Of a DNA stretch of 64,000 bases, positions 11,478 through 22,967 are shown piece after piece. The translations under genes and the position numbers were made by a program. The DNA is from Coptis chinensis. Its lineage: Eukaryota > Streptophyta > Magnoliopsida > Ranunculales > Ranunculaceae. The stretch is from contig CM027378.1 of the NCBI GenBank assembly GCA_015680905.1, forward strand, positions 78,521,501 through 78,585,500, given 5' to 3'. The notes under the pieces were generated by a model. It searched no databases, had not been told where the DNA came from, and saw only the letters and a program-made list of their open reading frames with translations. The stretch's first letter is position 1, and every line of letters begins with the position of its first letter.

Positions 11478-12912
11478 TCATCCTCTACTAAATATATAAG
11501 TAAGGAAATCAGGTCCAAAGGAGGTTCCAGTTCTGGCTCTTTTACTCCTTCTGAGTTCATATTCATCTCCTGACGGAGAATCCTCTCTAACTCTAGGAAC
11601 ATGTCTAATAGAGCATGAAGCTCTTTCAGACCTCTCAAGAAAAGGGAACTTGTCTTCGAAAAAGACTTCATCCCTAGATTCAATAATGGTATTATCATCA
11701 ATAAACTGATTCTTAGATTTAAAAACTAAAAACATGTAAGCACTACTGTGTTGAGCATAACCAATAAAAACACAGTCAACTATTTTAGGGCCAAGTTTGG
11801 TCCTTTTGGGTGCTAGAATAGACACCTTAGACAAGCACCCCCACACTTTCAAGTATTTATAAGAAGGTGTCTTCTTTTTCCACATCTCATATGGAGTTTT
11901 GTCTGTGTTTTTAAAAGGTATCTTATTAAGGATATAAGATGCTGAGAGTAATGCCTCCCCCCCACAGTTTCTTAGGTGCTCCTGAGACATTGATCATTGA
12001 ATTAACCATATCTTTGAGAGTCCTATTTTTCCTTTCTGCTATCCCATTAGACTGGGGAGCATAAGGGGCAGTAGTCTCATATATAATACCATTATCTTCA
12101 CAAAATTTAGTAAAAGGTCTAGAAAATTCACCTCACCTGTCAGATCTGAGTATCTTAATTTTCCTTTCTAGCTGGTTCTCAACCTCAGTTTTGAAAGATA
12201 TAAATTTAGATAGACTTTCATCCTTACTTTTCACAAGCTAAATATAACATAAACGTGAAGCATCATCAATAAAAGTAACAAAATATTTATTGCCATCACG
12301 TGTAACATTTCCATGAAGGTCACACAAATCAGTATGAATCAATGCTAACACTTCAGAAGTTCTATCTACCTTTTTAAAAGGTTTTCTAGCATATTTTGAT
12401 TCTACACATACTTCACATTTCTTGTTATCTAAAGCAATAGACTTAGGTATACTACCAATATGCATTAACTTTTTAATAGATGCATTATTAACATGCCCAA
12501 GTCTATCATGCCACAAATCAAAAGAGTCAACGATATAAGCAGAAATAGAAGCTTTATTAATCTCAGATTCAATTATATTCAGCTTAAACAGACCATCATC
12601 AAGATAACCCTTTCCCACAAAAGATCCCCCCTTAGTCAGGATAAACTTGTCCGACTCAAATACAAGTTTAAACCTCTTCCTACTCAACATGGAACCAGAC
12701 ACTAAGTTTTTCCTGATATCAAGAACATGCAGCACATCTTTCAGTATAAGAATATTCCCAGAAGTGAACTTCAGAACAACAGTCCCTTTCCCAGCAACTC
12801 TGGAAGTAGAGGAATTCCCCATGAACAGACTATCATCGTCTCCACCAACAGTATAGGTGGAGAAAGCACTTTTAGTGCCACAAATATGTTTGGTAGCTCC
12901 AGTGTCTACCCA
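11478..12912 (-). pseudogene. Copia protease and integrase with nonsense mutations
   Basis: The protease active site is the DTGA motif in [11 protein letters not shown], directly after an in-frame TAG at about 12914. The integrase zinc-binding HHCC motif is visible (WHDRLGHVN then CEVC), followed by the core: HTDLCD with the first catalytic Asp and VTFIDDASR. In-frame stops occur after RLCYI (near 12237) and in the SDR-GEF motif (TGA replacing a glycine codon, near 12130). A separate frame at 11478-11990 holds the integrase C-terminal part (YILNKIPFKNTDKTPYEMW, VWGCLSKV). Catalytic residues are still partly readable but no full protein can be made. Confidence 0.88.
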
Positions 12913-13853
12913 CTAGTCTGTCATATTGCTAACCAGGTTCACCTCAGTAACAACAGCAGAGAAGTTGTCATCCTGAACCACATTGGCATGTGCCTTATCC
13001 TTATTTTTATTTCCATCATTTGGAAGTTTCTTGTGCATACAGTCAACCGCAGTATGACCACGAGTACCACACACATAACAGTAAATATCAGGATTATATG
13101 GCTTTTTCTTGAATTGAGACTGGGACTGCTTGTTCTTGTTCCATTTCTTCTTATTGGTCTGGGTATACGGGGCTTTGTTCTTAGAAGAACTAGCACTACC
13201 AGCCTTTCCAGTAACAAGGTTATCCTTAGACTTCAGTTCAGAAGTCTCTTCTTTTGTTTCAGAAATACAGTTATCTTCCTCAATGCGAAGATTCACAATG
13301 AGGTCTTCCATGGCCATCTCTTTTTTCTTGTGTTTCAGGCTATTCTTATATTCCTTCCATGAAGAAAGGAGTTTTCAATAATAGCTGCAACCTTAAACCC
13401 CTTACAGATATTGTAACCCTCTTGCATAATTTCATGAATGATAATCTGCAATTCCTCAACTTGAGAAACCACAGGTTTGTTATATTCCATCTTAAACTCC
13501 AAGAACTTAGCTACTAAAAATTTCTTAGAGCCAGCATCCTCAGTTGCATATTTCTTATCCAAATCATCCCACAATAATTTAGCAGAAGCACATACAGTAT
13601 AAACATCATACAATTCTGGAGTTAAACAATCAAGCATATAGTTACAGCATAAGTAGTCTTTCTTATCCCATTTTTCAAGTCTATCAGAGCGTGCATGCTC
13701 ATGTTCATTTTCAGCAGGAATTGGTCTACTTTCAGTAGTCCATTCAACAAGTTTCAAGGTCGTCAGATAAAACTTCATTTTCATCTGCCAACGCTTAAAA
13801 TTCTTTCCATCGAAAGTTTCAGGCTTGACAGACAACTTACCATGCTTTTCCAT
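12913..13853 (-). pseudogene. Copia gag with CCHC zinc knuckle, frameshifted
   Basis: Gag forms the particle. The start at 13853 gives MEKHGKLSVKPETFDGKNF followed by KRWQMKMKFYLTTLKLVEW, a typical copia gag N-terminus, and then LLWDDLDKKYATEDAGSKKF. The frame shifts near 13370 (the 172-codon frame ends at 13335), and the continuation at 12913-13317 starts MAMEDLIVNLRIEEDN and includes the zinc knuckle CYVCGTRGHTAVDC (C-x2-C-x4-H-x4-C). It ends at TAG just before the protease. A single small indel and one stop separate it from a continuous gag-pro frame. Confidence 0.88.
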
Positions 13854-13903
13854 TGATTAGTAACGAAGTAAAAGAGTACAACAAACGAATTTCACCTTCA
13901 GAT

Positions 13904-14449
13904 TGTTGGAAAACTAATATTGTGTTACCTAAAGTCCAGCAGCAGTAATCAATAAGAACCAATATAATAAAGCAATTGCAATGTAGTCGAGGCTTGTGAC
14001 CACATAATGCCCTAAAGGTGAAATTGCCGCCGTATGAAAGCTGATGGCCTCTGGCACACACCTCCTAGGATACAACAACTAAGGATCCGCAAGACAACAC
14101 TCATGCAGATTCTAAGAACTCTCAGATGCACTCCAATATAAGCAAAACCATAGTTTATGTAAAACAGACAGAAGTAAAGGACGACGGAGTTCAAAAGATA
14201 AAGATTCTTGTGTAGTTCAACTGATTTTATAGAAGAAGGTAAGACGATAAAATCTCTAGATCCACTTCTCACGTAGTGTGGAGATCGTGTGTGGAGTCGT
14301 GGAGAAGAAAATGTAGTTTGACTATTTCTAATGTGACGTAAGAGAAAAAGCCTAAAACCAAAACCCAAAACCAAATTCATACATATATAAAAACTACGTT
14401 AGGTTTTTATAACACATTGGTGGCACAGTCTCAACAATTCATTACAACA
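13904..14449 (-). repeat. Copia 5' LTR
   Basis: On the minus strand the segment begins TGTTGTAATG and ends TTTTCCAACA, so the ends form a TGTTG/CAACA inverted pair (546 bp). A TATA-like CTATAAAATC is at about 14224-14233. It lies 50 bp upstream of the gag start. The usual copia primer site complementary to initiator tRNA-Met is not evident next to it, so the inner boundary is less certain than the outer one; the second LTR is outside the window. Confidence 0.65.
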
Positions 14450-14689
14450 ACCTCCCTAACGAAACCATTGGTGTGTTTGGATGAGTTAGTACCCAAACAA
14501 CATTCCCTAAAGTTGTAAATCTCCATTATTCTATGTTCTCTTGTCCATTTGCCAGTAGACATATCTTATTCTTATTGATAGAGACTTTTTGATATTTCTG
14601 AGGTTAAAATTTCCTTTTGCACTACTAGAGCTAGGTTTCCACGATGAAAGACGCTCATGAGGTGCCTTGTATGGTGAGAGATCATGACT

Positions 14690-14726
14690 ATATCTTTCTT
14701 GGCCTTTTGGCTAAGATCAAGTGTAG
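14690..14726 (+). pseudogene. U2 snRNA 5' fragment
   Basis: The 37 bases match the 5' end of plant U2 spliceosomal RNA: TATCTTTCTTGGCCTTTT then GGCTAAGATCAAGTGTAG, with a C-to-T change in the CTCGGCC part. Similarity stops abruptly after GTGTAG, before the branch-site-pairing and Sm regions. Without the rest of the RNA and without the plant snRNA promoter elements it cannot be a gene. It is fused to a sequence that recurs near 31.2 kb, so it is probably a 5' piece joined during retroposition. Confidence 0.8.
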
Positions 14727-14793
14727 GGAAAGTAGTAACTAACAACGGGGTTGAGGGGTTGTTGGAAAAAGATCGAACATACTAAGGTATCTT

Positions 14794-15501
14794 TAGGGGT
14801 GACTTCGGATCGGATCTGATTGACCTCTTTCAGAAATTTTTCCAAATATTTTCGGAACCCAATATGCGAGCCAAATCCGATCCAATTTTTTTTAGAATCA
14901 AAATATTTGTCCAAATTCAGAAACTTCGAAAATTTTGGAATAACTCAGAAATTTCAGAATTCTTGGTAAATTTCATAGATCTCTTTACTTTCTACTATTT
15001 TTGGAAAAGAAAATTTGACTAAACCAATTTGGAACTTCAAAAAACCAAAACTTTACATGTCAGAAAACTAAAAAAGAAAGATTATAGGAAATGTTCTTAT
15101 GAAAAGCTAATTTAAAAACCCTATTTACCATGGTGAGGGAGAGGAGTGGGAGAGAGAGGGAGTGAAGTAGCTATTAAGATTTGTTTAGTTGTTTGTTTTG
15201 TTTTGGTAGTGTAGAAAACTAGAAAATGAATGAATGGTCATGATCTTATCAAATGGACAATGGAGTTTTGTTATATTATAAGTACATGGTTTCACAAAAA
15301 ATCGAAAATTTCGGATCGACTACATTTCAGAACTTTCGGATCGGATCGGATCGGATTTGAAAGTTATATCTGAATCCGATCCGATTATTTTTCAGAAATC
15401 GAAAAATCGGTTATAGGACCGTGAAAAATAGACACAAAGCCGGACCAACTTCCGACCGAAATTCGGCAAAATTGGAAATTCGGCAAAAAGAGACACCCCT
15501 A
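14794..15501. mobile_element. hAT-type MITE (708 bp), GGATCGGAT-rich
   Basis: It starts TAGGGGTG and ends CACCCCTA, and is flanked by GGTATCTT (14786-14793) and GGTATCTC (15502-15509), an 8-bp target duplication with one change. The 8-bp duplication and TAGGGGTG ends are hallmarks of plant hAT non-autonomous elements. The interior is full of GATCGGATCGGAT-like and reverse ATCCGATCCG motifs and has no coding frame. Confidence 0.85.
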
Positions 15502-15745
15502 GGTATCTCCAATAATGGGGGTGTAAATAACAATATAAGATGTAAAGTTTACACTTCTATGGGCATCCAATGGTGTGTAAACCGTATAAGCTAGAAATAA
15601 GTCCGCACGCTCACCCAAAAGTAAGGATACTATTGCCATTGTATTTCAAGTACACATCAGACCCTCACCCTCTCCTCCAACCCAAGTCCCAACCACAAGC
15701 TAGAAAAATCTCCCACCAGATTTTTCTCTCTCTCCTTTTAAAAAT

Positions 15746-15866
15746 ATGGGGTGTTGTAGTGAAGAAGAAGAATTTGATGACTCAGTCTTCAAAACCACTC
15801 ACCCCTTTAACCCCAATTCCCCACCCTGATTCCACCATGTCATCATCACCCTTAAACTCTAAATAT
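15746..15866 (+). pseudogene. Partial copy of exon 1 of the F-box/LysM gene at 60067
   Basis: From its ATG this stretch reads MGCCSEEEEFDDSVFK, against MGCCGDEEEEVDDSIFK in the gene at 60067. The DNA similarity runs through the ACCACTCACCCC and CCACCATGTCATCATC region to TCACCCTTAAACTC and then stops. A shifted frame and a stop follow after about 28 codons, and the F-box itself is absent. It lies between a MITE and the 5' end of the Helitron. It is a captured or duplicated fragment, not a gene. Confidence 0.82.
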
Positions 15867-16499
15867 ATACAATAGACTTCGTTATTGTGTTTTTTTTTTT
15901 TACATCTACTATCTATATACTAAAGCAGAGACCTTTAAAGGAGGATTTTCTCTCTCCAATGTGGCACTTTAATATGAGAGTTAGCCTTTTCTCTATCCTA
16001 TGTGGCACTCTAATATGAAATATATTATTTTCTAATAACCTATAATCCCACGTACATAGAACCTCTTTGGAGAGTTTGAGTGTATTTCTAATTCTTATAT
16101 TTGGAGAATTTGTGTGTATTTTCAATTCTTATATATTTGATCAAATAAAAAAATTGATAAAAAACTAGTGATTTGTAGAAAATAATTTCCTATAACGACT
16201 CAAATACTTTTAGTGTTCCAATTCTCATATATTTGATCAAATAAAAAAAAAATGCTAAAAAATAGGTGATTTGTAAAAACTAATTCTCTATTACAAATCA
16301 TACAATTTTAGTGTCTATGATAAAACACTGACTTATTTCGAATATATCATTAACACAGCCTCAAAACATAGTTAAAAACAATTATACAAAAAATAACATC
16401 ACAAAATATATAATAGAAAATGGAAAAAAAAAAAAAAAAAAAAAAAAACAAAGCAATAATGACAAATATTTTAAAATATGTATAATACTGAATAAAACT

Positions 16500-19400
16500 A
16501 ACGTCAAAAAACAATTAATGGGGAACCGAAAACTGGATGTAAATGTATTGAACTAACCTTAAATAATATTTAACGGGAAATCAAAAACTGGATTCAAATG
16601 CAAGCATTAAACTAATCTTAAAAAGTAATTAATAGAAAATCGGAATATGGATACAATTGCATTAAACTAACCTCAAATAATAATTAACGGAAAATCAAAA
16701 CTTGGATGCAAATACATCAAACTAACATTAAAAAATAATTGTCGGAAAATCGGAAACTGGATGCAAATGCATTGAGCTAACCCTCAAAGATTAAATTAAC
16801 GGAAAATTGGAAACTAGATGCAACTGCATTGAACTAACTTCAAAGAAAAATTAATTATAAATTGGAAACATAATGCAAATGAGTGGAAATAATCTTAAGA
16901 AATAATTAATGGGAAATCAGAAACCGGATGCAACTACACTGAACTAATCTCAAAAAATACACTGGATGCAAAACCTCAAGAAATAATTAACGGAAAATCG
17001 GAAATTAGTTACAAATTCATTAAACTAACCTCAAACAATAATTAATGGGAAATCGGAAACTAGATACAAATGCAACTTTATCAAATAATAAACGAGAAAT
17101 CGGAAACTGGATGCAAATGCATTAAACTAATCTCACAGAATAATTAACGGGAAATCAGAAACTAGGTCAAATACATTGAACTGACCTCAAATAAAAATTA
17201 ACAGAAAATTGGAAATTGGATGCAAATGTATTGAACTAACCGAAAAAGAATAATTAACGAGAAATCAGAAATTAGATGCAACTGCATTGAACTGATCTCA
17301 AAAAATAAATAACGGGAATTGGAAATTGGATGCAACTGTATTGAACTAACCTCAAAATATAAATAACGGAAAATCAGAAACTGAATACAAATACATTAAA
17401 CTAACTTCAAAACATAGTTGGGTTATATATTGTGGGAATGTCTCGATAAGTATAGTTTTGCATTTAAAATGGTGTTTATCTTCTATCTTTCTGTATGATT
17501 GAGAACTCCTTGCTATTTAAGTAGCTTCAATATATATAAACTTCTCCTTATTAGGCAATCTCACAAAACTTTAATCAAACTTCTATTATTAAACAACAAA
17601 ATGAAGTTGAAGGGTTTTATCGAAGGCGAGTTCTTTTTTTTTAATGGAGAGTGAGGTTTTATCGAAGGCGAGTTCTTTTTTTTTAATGGAGAGTGAGGTT
17701 TTCACGTTATAAGAAATTTGGTTGAGTGATCAATATATAATAGTTTTGCATATTTGCAAATATTTTTCAGAATAATTAATATAACAGCACCCATTCGTAG
17801 ATAATCTTTGAAGATTCTACATAGTGAGTCATGCATAATTTAAAGAATAATTAAAGGGAAATCGGGAACTGGATAATCTTAGATGATCCCACATAGTAAA
17901 TTAAACATAATTTATTTTTTATGTCATGTTTGCAAGGACACTACAGATGGATCAGTATAAGTTGGTATTACACACCACATTGGATAATTATAAGGAAATC
18001 AGAAACTGGATTCAAATACATAACTGAGCTCAAAGAGTAATTAACGGGAAATCGGAAACTTTATACAAATTGCATTAAACTAATGACAAAGAATAACTAA
18101 CGGGAAATTAGAAATTGGATGCAAATCTTTGAAAAATATTTAACGGAAAATCGGAAATGGTATGCAAATACATCAAACAAACCTCAAATAATAATTAATG
18201 GGAAACCAGAAACTAGATGCAAATACATTGAACTTAATTCAAAAAATAATTAACAGAAAATCAAAAACTGAATGCAATTGCATTGAAATAACCTCATAGA
18301 ATAATGGTGGGAAATCGTAAACTAAATGCAAATACATTGAAATAACCTCAAAGAATAGTTAACGGGAAATAAAAAAAAAAAAAAAAACGGATATAATTGT
18401 AACGAACTAACCTCAAAGCATAAATAATTAAAAACTAGATGCAGATGTATTGGACTAACCTTAAAGAGTTATTAACAAGAAATCGAAAACTGGATCCAAA
18501 TACAATAAACTAATCTTAAAGACTAATTAACGAAACATTGAAAAATGGATGAAACTGCACTGAACTAACCTAAATGAATAATTAACGGGAAATTATAAAT
18601 TTGATGTAACCGCATTGAACTAACCTCAAAAAATAATTAACGGGAAATCGAAAACTTGATGCAAATGCATTGAACTAACCTCAAAGAACAATTAACATAA
18701 AATCGGAAATTGGATTCAACTGCTTTGAACTAACCTCAAAGAATAATTAACAAAAAACCAAAAACTGGATGCAACTGCATTAAACTAAAATCAGAAATTA
18801 ACTAATGGAAAATCAAAAATTGGATGTAAATGCATTGAAATAACCTCAAAAAATAGTTAACTAGAAATCGAAAGTCGGATGTAACTGTATCGCACTGATT
18901 TCAAAGCATAAATGTCCACTTTTTTAGCCTTATCACATGAGTAATTACGAGTAATTAGGAACCCAAAACGAAAGTGAGTTTATAAAAATAGGCTCTTATA
19001 TGTATGCAAACAAATTGTAAAGTATCGAACTAACCTAGAAAAACAATTAACGGGAAATCAGAAACGGGATGCAGATGTATTGAACTAACCTTAAAGAGTA
19101 ATTAACGGGAGATTGGAACCTAGATGCAAATGCAATGAACTAATCTTAAAGACTAATTAACGAAACATCGAAAACTGGATACAGCTGTACTGAATTAATT
19201 TTAATGGATAACTAACGGAAAATCATAAATAAGTAGATGCAATTGCACTGAACTAACCTCAAATAATAATTAACGAGAAATCGAAAACTTGATGCAACTG
19301 CATTGAACTAACCTAAAAGAATAATCAGTTTTCTAGCTTTACCTCCCCCGTTCTTTCATCTAGAGGTTTACCCCCCCTAAGGTCACACCAAATCCAAGTC

Positions 19401-20200
19401 AACCATGCTTGCCTGTTATCTTTTTGGTCAATGCATGTAAAAAGACTTCATTGCCCTTTGCTCTTTTAATAGTTTTCTATCTTTACCCTTCCCAAAACTT
19501 ATCCCCCAATTTCATCTAGAGGTTTACCCCCACCCCCAAGACCACAACACATCCAAGTCAATTGAGTTTGACCATGATGTTTTTGGTCAAGACAAATTAA
19601 AAGACTCTAATGCCTTTTTCTAGGTATAATTACATAAATACCCTGTGACTTTGGCAAATATAAAATTGGAATTCAAATCATCTAGGACACATGTCATGAT
19701 CTTGTGAACTCTATCCGACTACTACCACCAATCTTTATCAAATGGCATCCACACCCTTAACATTATAAAATTACACCACTACCCTCACGGTTGTTAAAAA
19801 TTATATGTATACTAGGAGAAAACCAACTGTGAAAGGGCAATGAAGTCTTTTTATGTGGTAGAAAATACTATTAAAAAACTGGGGTAAAGCTAATTGGCCT
19901 AAGTTCTGGGAAGGGTAAAACTAGAAAACTATTAAAAGAGCAAAGGTCAATGAAGTCTTTTTACATGCATTGACCAAAAAGATAACAGTCAAGCATGGTT
20001 GACTTGGATTTGGTATGATCTTAGGGGGGGTAAACCTCTAGATGAAAGAACTGGAGGGGTAAAGCTAGAAAACTGAAGAATAATTAATGAGAAATTGGAA
20101 ACTAGATGCAATGTACTACATTAAACTAACCTCAAAGAATAATTAATGAAAAATCAGAAACTTGATGCAAATGCATTGAACTAATAACCCTAAAACATAT
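16500..20200. repeat. Degenerate ~55-bp minisatellite arrays inside the Helitron
   Basis: The unit has the cores ATTAACGGGAAATCGGAAAC and GATGCAAATGCATTGAACTA followed by ACCTCAAAGAATA; the GATGCAAATGCAT part is a near palindrome. By eye roughly 40 diverged units occur in blocks at about 16500-17430, 17990-18910, 19020-19325 and 20076-20190. The blocks are separated by non-repeat inserts, including a 200-bp segment at about 17417-17620 that recurs at about 20200-20420, so larger segments were duplicated too. A 43-bp unit is also doubled at 17613-17698. Confidence 0.9.
19326..20075. mobile_element. Mutator-like foldback MITE (750 bp) with 9-bp target duplication
   Basis: The ends are CAGTTTTCTAGCTTTACC and its complement GGTAAAGCTAGAAAACTG, and the inverted arms extend about 170 bp. 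The element is flanked on both sides by AAGAATAAT (19317-19325 and 20076-20084). A 9-bp duplication with long inverted arms is the Mutator superfamily signature. The target is a minisatellite unit of the Helitron, so it inserted after the array formed. Each arm seems to contain an internal second, diverged copy of the end sequence (about 19473-19620 on the left). No coding region. Confidence 0.85.
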
Positions 20201-20664
20201 TTGTATTATATGTAGGGGGAATAAATGTCTCGACAAATATAATTTTGCATTTTAACTAGTGTTTATTCTAATTCTTTTATTGTGATTGGGAATGCCTTGC
20301 TATTCAAGTAGTTTCAATATTATCTTCGTCACATTGGCCATTCTCACAAAACTTCAATCAAACTTCTATTATTAAACCTAACAATAAAAATAAGTCAATG
20401 AGTTTTATCAAGGTTTGGTGCTTCCTTTTTATAGAGAGTGGTGCAAAAAATTTAAATGAGTAATTAATATAATTTTCATATCTCATAGCTATGCATAGTT
20501 GCTAATATTTTTTTGAATAATTTAATATAATGACACTCGTTCGTAGGACACGTTCATATGATAAATCTTTTCAAGTGGGAGTAGTGTATTCTTTGAAGAT
20601 ATGGAAACAATCAATTTGTTTTAGTAATTTGTACACATTACGTAAGCTGAATGGTGATGATTTA

Positions 20665-21100
20665 CCACTAAATCACCATAAATCTAATAAAACTATTATA
20701 CAAGCTAGATCGAGTTTAAGATAATTTTATTTGAAAATTACGGATTAATATTCTAAACCACAATATGAAGAGGCTATCTCAATTTGATCCCTTAGTTTCC
20801 AAATACTTATGCACCATAATCGCTACTCATTAACGTATTTCGGTTTATTTTCAATAAAAATATATTCTTATTCAAAAAATTGCCGCTAAATCACCATAAA
20901 TCTAAGAAAACTATTATACAAGCTAGATCGAGTTTAAGATAATTCTATTTGAAAATTACGGATTAATATCCTAAATCACAGAGTGAAGAGGCTATCTCAA
21001 TTTGATCATTTAGTTTCCAAGTACTTATGCACCATAATCGCTGATCATTAACGTATTTCTGTTTATTTTTAATAAAAATATATTCTGATTCGAAAATTTG
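20665..21100. repeat. 218-bp tandem duplication near the Helitron 3' end
   Basis: Copy 1 is 20665-20882 and copy 2 is 20883-21100. Both run from C(C/G)CTAAATCACCATAAATC to AATAAAAATATATTCTTATTC-like sequence and are about 93% alike by eye. Confidence 0.85.
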
Positions 21101-21149
21101 TGTTAGACATTTTGTAAAGCCTTTTCAGCACACAAAATATTTAATAGAT

Positions 21150-21179
21150 CCCGGGCGTATGCCCGAGTCCAAAATCTAG
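21150..21179 (+). terminator. Helitron 3' hairpin and CTAG terminus
   Basis: A 7-bp stem (CCCGGGC/GCCCGAG, one mismatch) with loop GTAT, then TCCAAAAT and CTAG. Plant Helitrons end with such a hairpin 8-12 nt before CTRR, which acts as the stop signal for rolling-circle transposition. Confidence 0.87.
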
Positions 21180-21511
21180 TAACAATCTAAATTGAAAATT
21201 GTAATTGAAATATAAATATATATAAATATAGAATTCGTCATTAATATATTTATATTTAACCGTATAAAATATAAATTGATCGAAAATATACGATTTAAAT
21301 ATTTATATTTATATAAATTGAAAATATAAAATATATTTATATTTATATATTTACTTGTATAGAATATAAATTGAAAATATAGGCTTCGTCATTGATGTTC
21401 TAAAAAAAAATGAGTTTTTCTACAACAACATAAAAAATGAACCGAAACTTGTGAACACACTAACGTGGCACTTAAGTTCAAGTCCCTCTAGTATTTTTTT
21501 TTTTTTTTAAG
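21180..21511. other. AT-rich sequence, nothing recognised
   Basis: Contains ATATAAATA repeats (about 21210-21350) and no supported gene. Confidence 0.5.
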
Positions 21512-21690
21512 AAGTTGAAATTTTATTGATAATGATAACTAGTTTTACAAATAATTAGGACAAATGTGCAACAAGCTACGCCGCAAGTCCTTTCTGAATG
21601 ACAAATCATATCCTTCTAAATACAAACTCGTTAGAACCAGCTGTCATTACGTTGCAGTTCATAACTTTCTACAATCTCTTAAAGAAAAGA
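21512..21690 (-). repeat. Left arm of an inverted repeat pair (other copy at 27165-28808)
   Basis: On the minus strand this reads AGAGATTGTAGAAAGTTATG, AACTGCAACGTAATGACAG, then CATTCAGAAAGGACTTGCGG and ends GATAATGATA...TTTTATTG-like followed by CTTCTTAAAAAA. The right copy is in the opposite orientation and keeps a short open frame (VMNCNVMTVGSNEFVF ... KGLAAQFVARLS then stop), while this copy has stops in that frame. Both end in an A-rich tail after an AATAAA motif, so they look like retroposed 3' ends of one unidentified transcript or LINE. Confidence 0.7.
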
Positions 21691-22967
21691 AACGCATGTT
21701 CATAATTTTTATTTTTATTTTCCTTTTTTTTTAGTAAAATAAAATAAACCTGCATTTCTTTTCTTTTTTTCTTTTTGTGTTTCTTTCCTTTCTAGAAAGA
21801 GAACGCAAAGACCGAAAGAGGAATCGCTTTCAGTTTCGCTCTCTCGAACAATCAGTCACCATCACTTTCTGGTTTATTCAAGTTCTCTTGAGTAACTTCA
21901 TCATTTTCATCTCTTTTATTGTCCCGCTGAAATTCTATATCCTCCATTTGCATCTCCCTCAACATCCTCATGATATCTATTCAAGTCGAAGCAAAGAGGT
22001 TCATTATCCATTTCTGATCATAGAAAAGCAAGAAGGAATGGGTTCAAAATTGAGAGTAAAAATAAAACTAACTACTTAGATGGTGAGAGAGAGAAGACAT
22101 TTTGTTCTCACGGGAGAGTGGAGAAAAGAGAAGTTAAACAGTTTTCATAAACCACGTTACTTAAAAGTTTAAAACAAATAAGGAAAAAAAAAGATAAAAA
22201 AAACAAAAAGACTATCACGTGAATTGTTTAGCCACGTTAGTAAGTTCACTAATTCGGTTCACAAGCGTGTGTTGCTATAGAATTTTTGAATTTTTTTTGA
22301 AAATCTACTCCATTCCAGCCGAATAGGTGTTGTTCGACACTTTTTTTTTTCCAATTTTGCCCTTTATTAATATATTCTATTATGACTATTATAAAGTTTT
22401 ATATGAGTAATATCTCCACCTAATAGAGGCTGTTTTTGTAATTTTATACTTTGTTATGATTGTGGCACACTCAACTCGAAACAACAGTTGGTGACATTTT
22501 TTTTTTCTCTCATATGGGCCCTACGCAAATCAAACCCAAACAATTTACGTTTTGTTATTGAAAACGAATTTGTAGACAGACTTGTTCACAAACATCACAT
22601 TTTTATTGGTCAGTTTAACTTTTGGGCAGCTAAATAGTTTTTAGGGGCAGTTAAATAATTTTTTCGGGCAGCTACTCCACCAATTAGCAGTTGATGTCTT
22701 GTGGACAGCAAACAGTTGCGTGTCCACAAATTTATTATGTTTGTTATTTCTTTCCACGTTTTTATATTGATGAGAGTAGCACGAGTTGGTTTACAGGTTG
22801 GTTTTTTGTTTATTAGGCGGCGGATTCATGGATTTATTGATGTGTTTGATGAGTTTGGGAAAACTGCAAAAAAAAGTTATATATGCTCGCAGTACGGTGG
22901 TTAGTTCATTTTGATCATGTTAGAGGTTGTACTGCTGAACTATATATTCCAGCAGCAACAAGGGTCG
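21691..22967. other. Intergenic sequence without recognised features
   Basis: The 100-codon frame at 21777-22079 has no recognisable domain and looks like chance. The sequence is AT-rich with T-runs. Confidence 0.5.

Larger units (their letters stand above)
10398..14449 (-). mobile_element. Ty1/copia LTR retrotransposon, 5' part, interrupted by the gypsy element
   Basis: Reading on the minus strand from 14449: 5' LTR, gag with zinc knuckle, protease, integrase, reverse transcriptase and the start of RNase H, the copia gene order (integrase before RT). The coding sequence stops after LEGY at the border with the gypsy LTR; the rest of RNase H and the 3' LTR are missing on this side. Several stops and frameshifts show it is dead. 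It is older than the gypsy element that split it. Confidence 0.92.
15905..21179 (+). mobile_element. Non-autonomous Helitron (5.3 kb) filled with minisatellite repeats
   Basis: The 5' end is TCTACTATCTATATACTAAA just after an A (15904), the standard plant Helitron start. The 3' end is CTAG (21176-21179) followed by T, preceded by a GC-rich hairpin (21150-21167: CCCGGGC, loop GTAT, GCCCGAG) and a short tail, the standard Helitron terminator. Insertion between A and T without target duplication fits rolling-circle transposition. No Rep/helicase frame is present, so an autonomous relative would be needed. The interior is mostly a 55-bp tandem repeat interrupted by a Mutator-like foldback element. 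Confidence 0.87.

Noticed and set aside
12727-13362. 211-codon plus-strand frame
   Set aside because: Antisense to copia gag and protease; the minus strand has the zinc knuckle and DTGA motifs.
16500-20200. Regularly spaced repeats, CRISPR-like at a glance
   Set aside because: Units are directly adjacent and degenerate, with no unique spacers and no cas genes; the genome is a plant's. It is a minisatellite.
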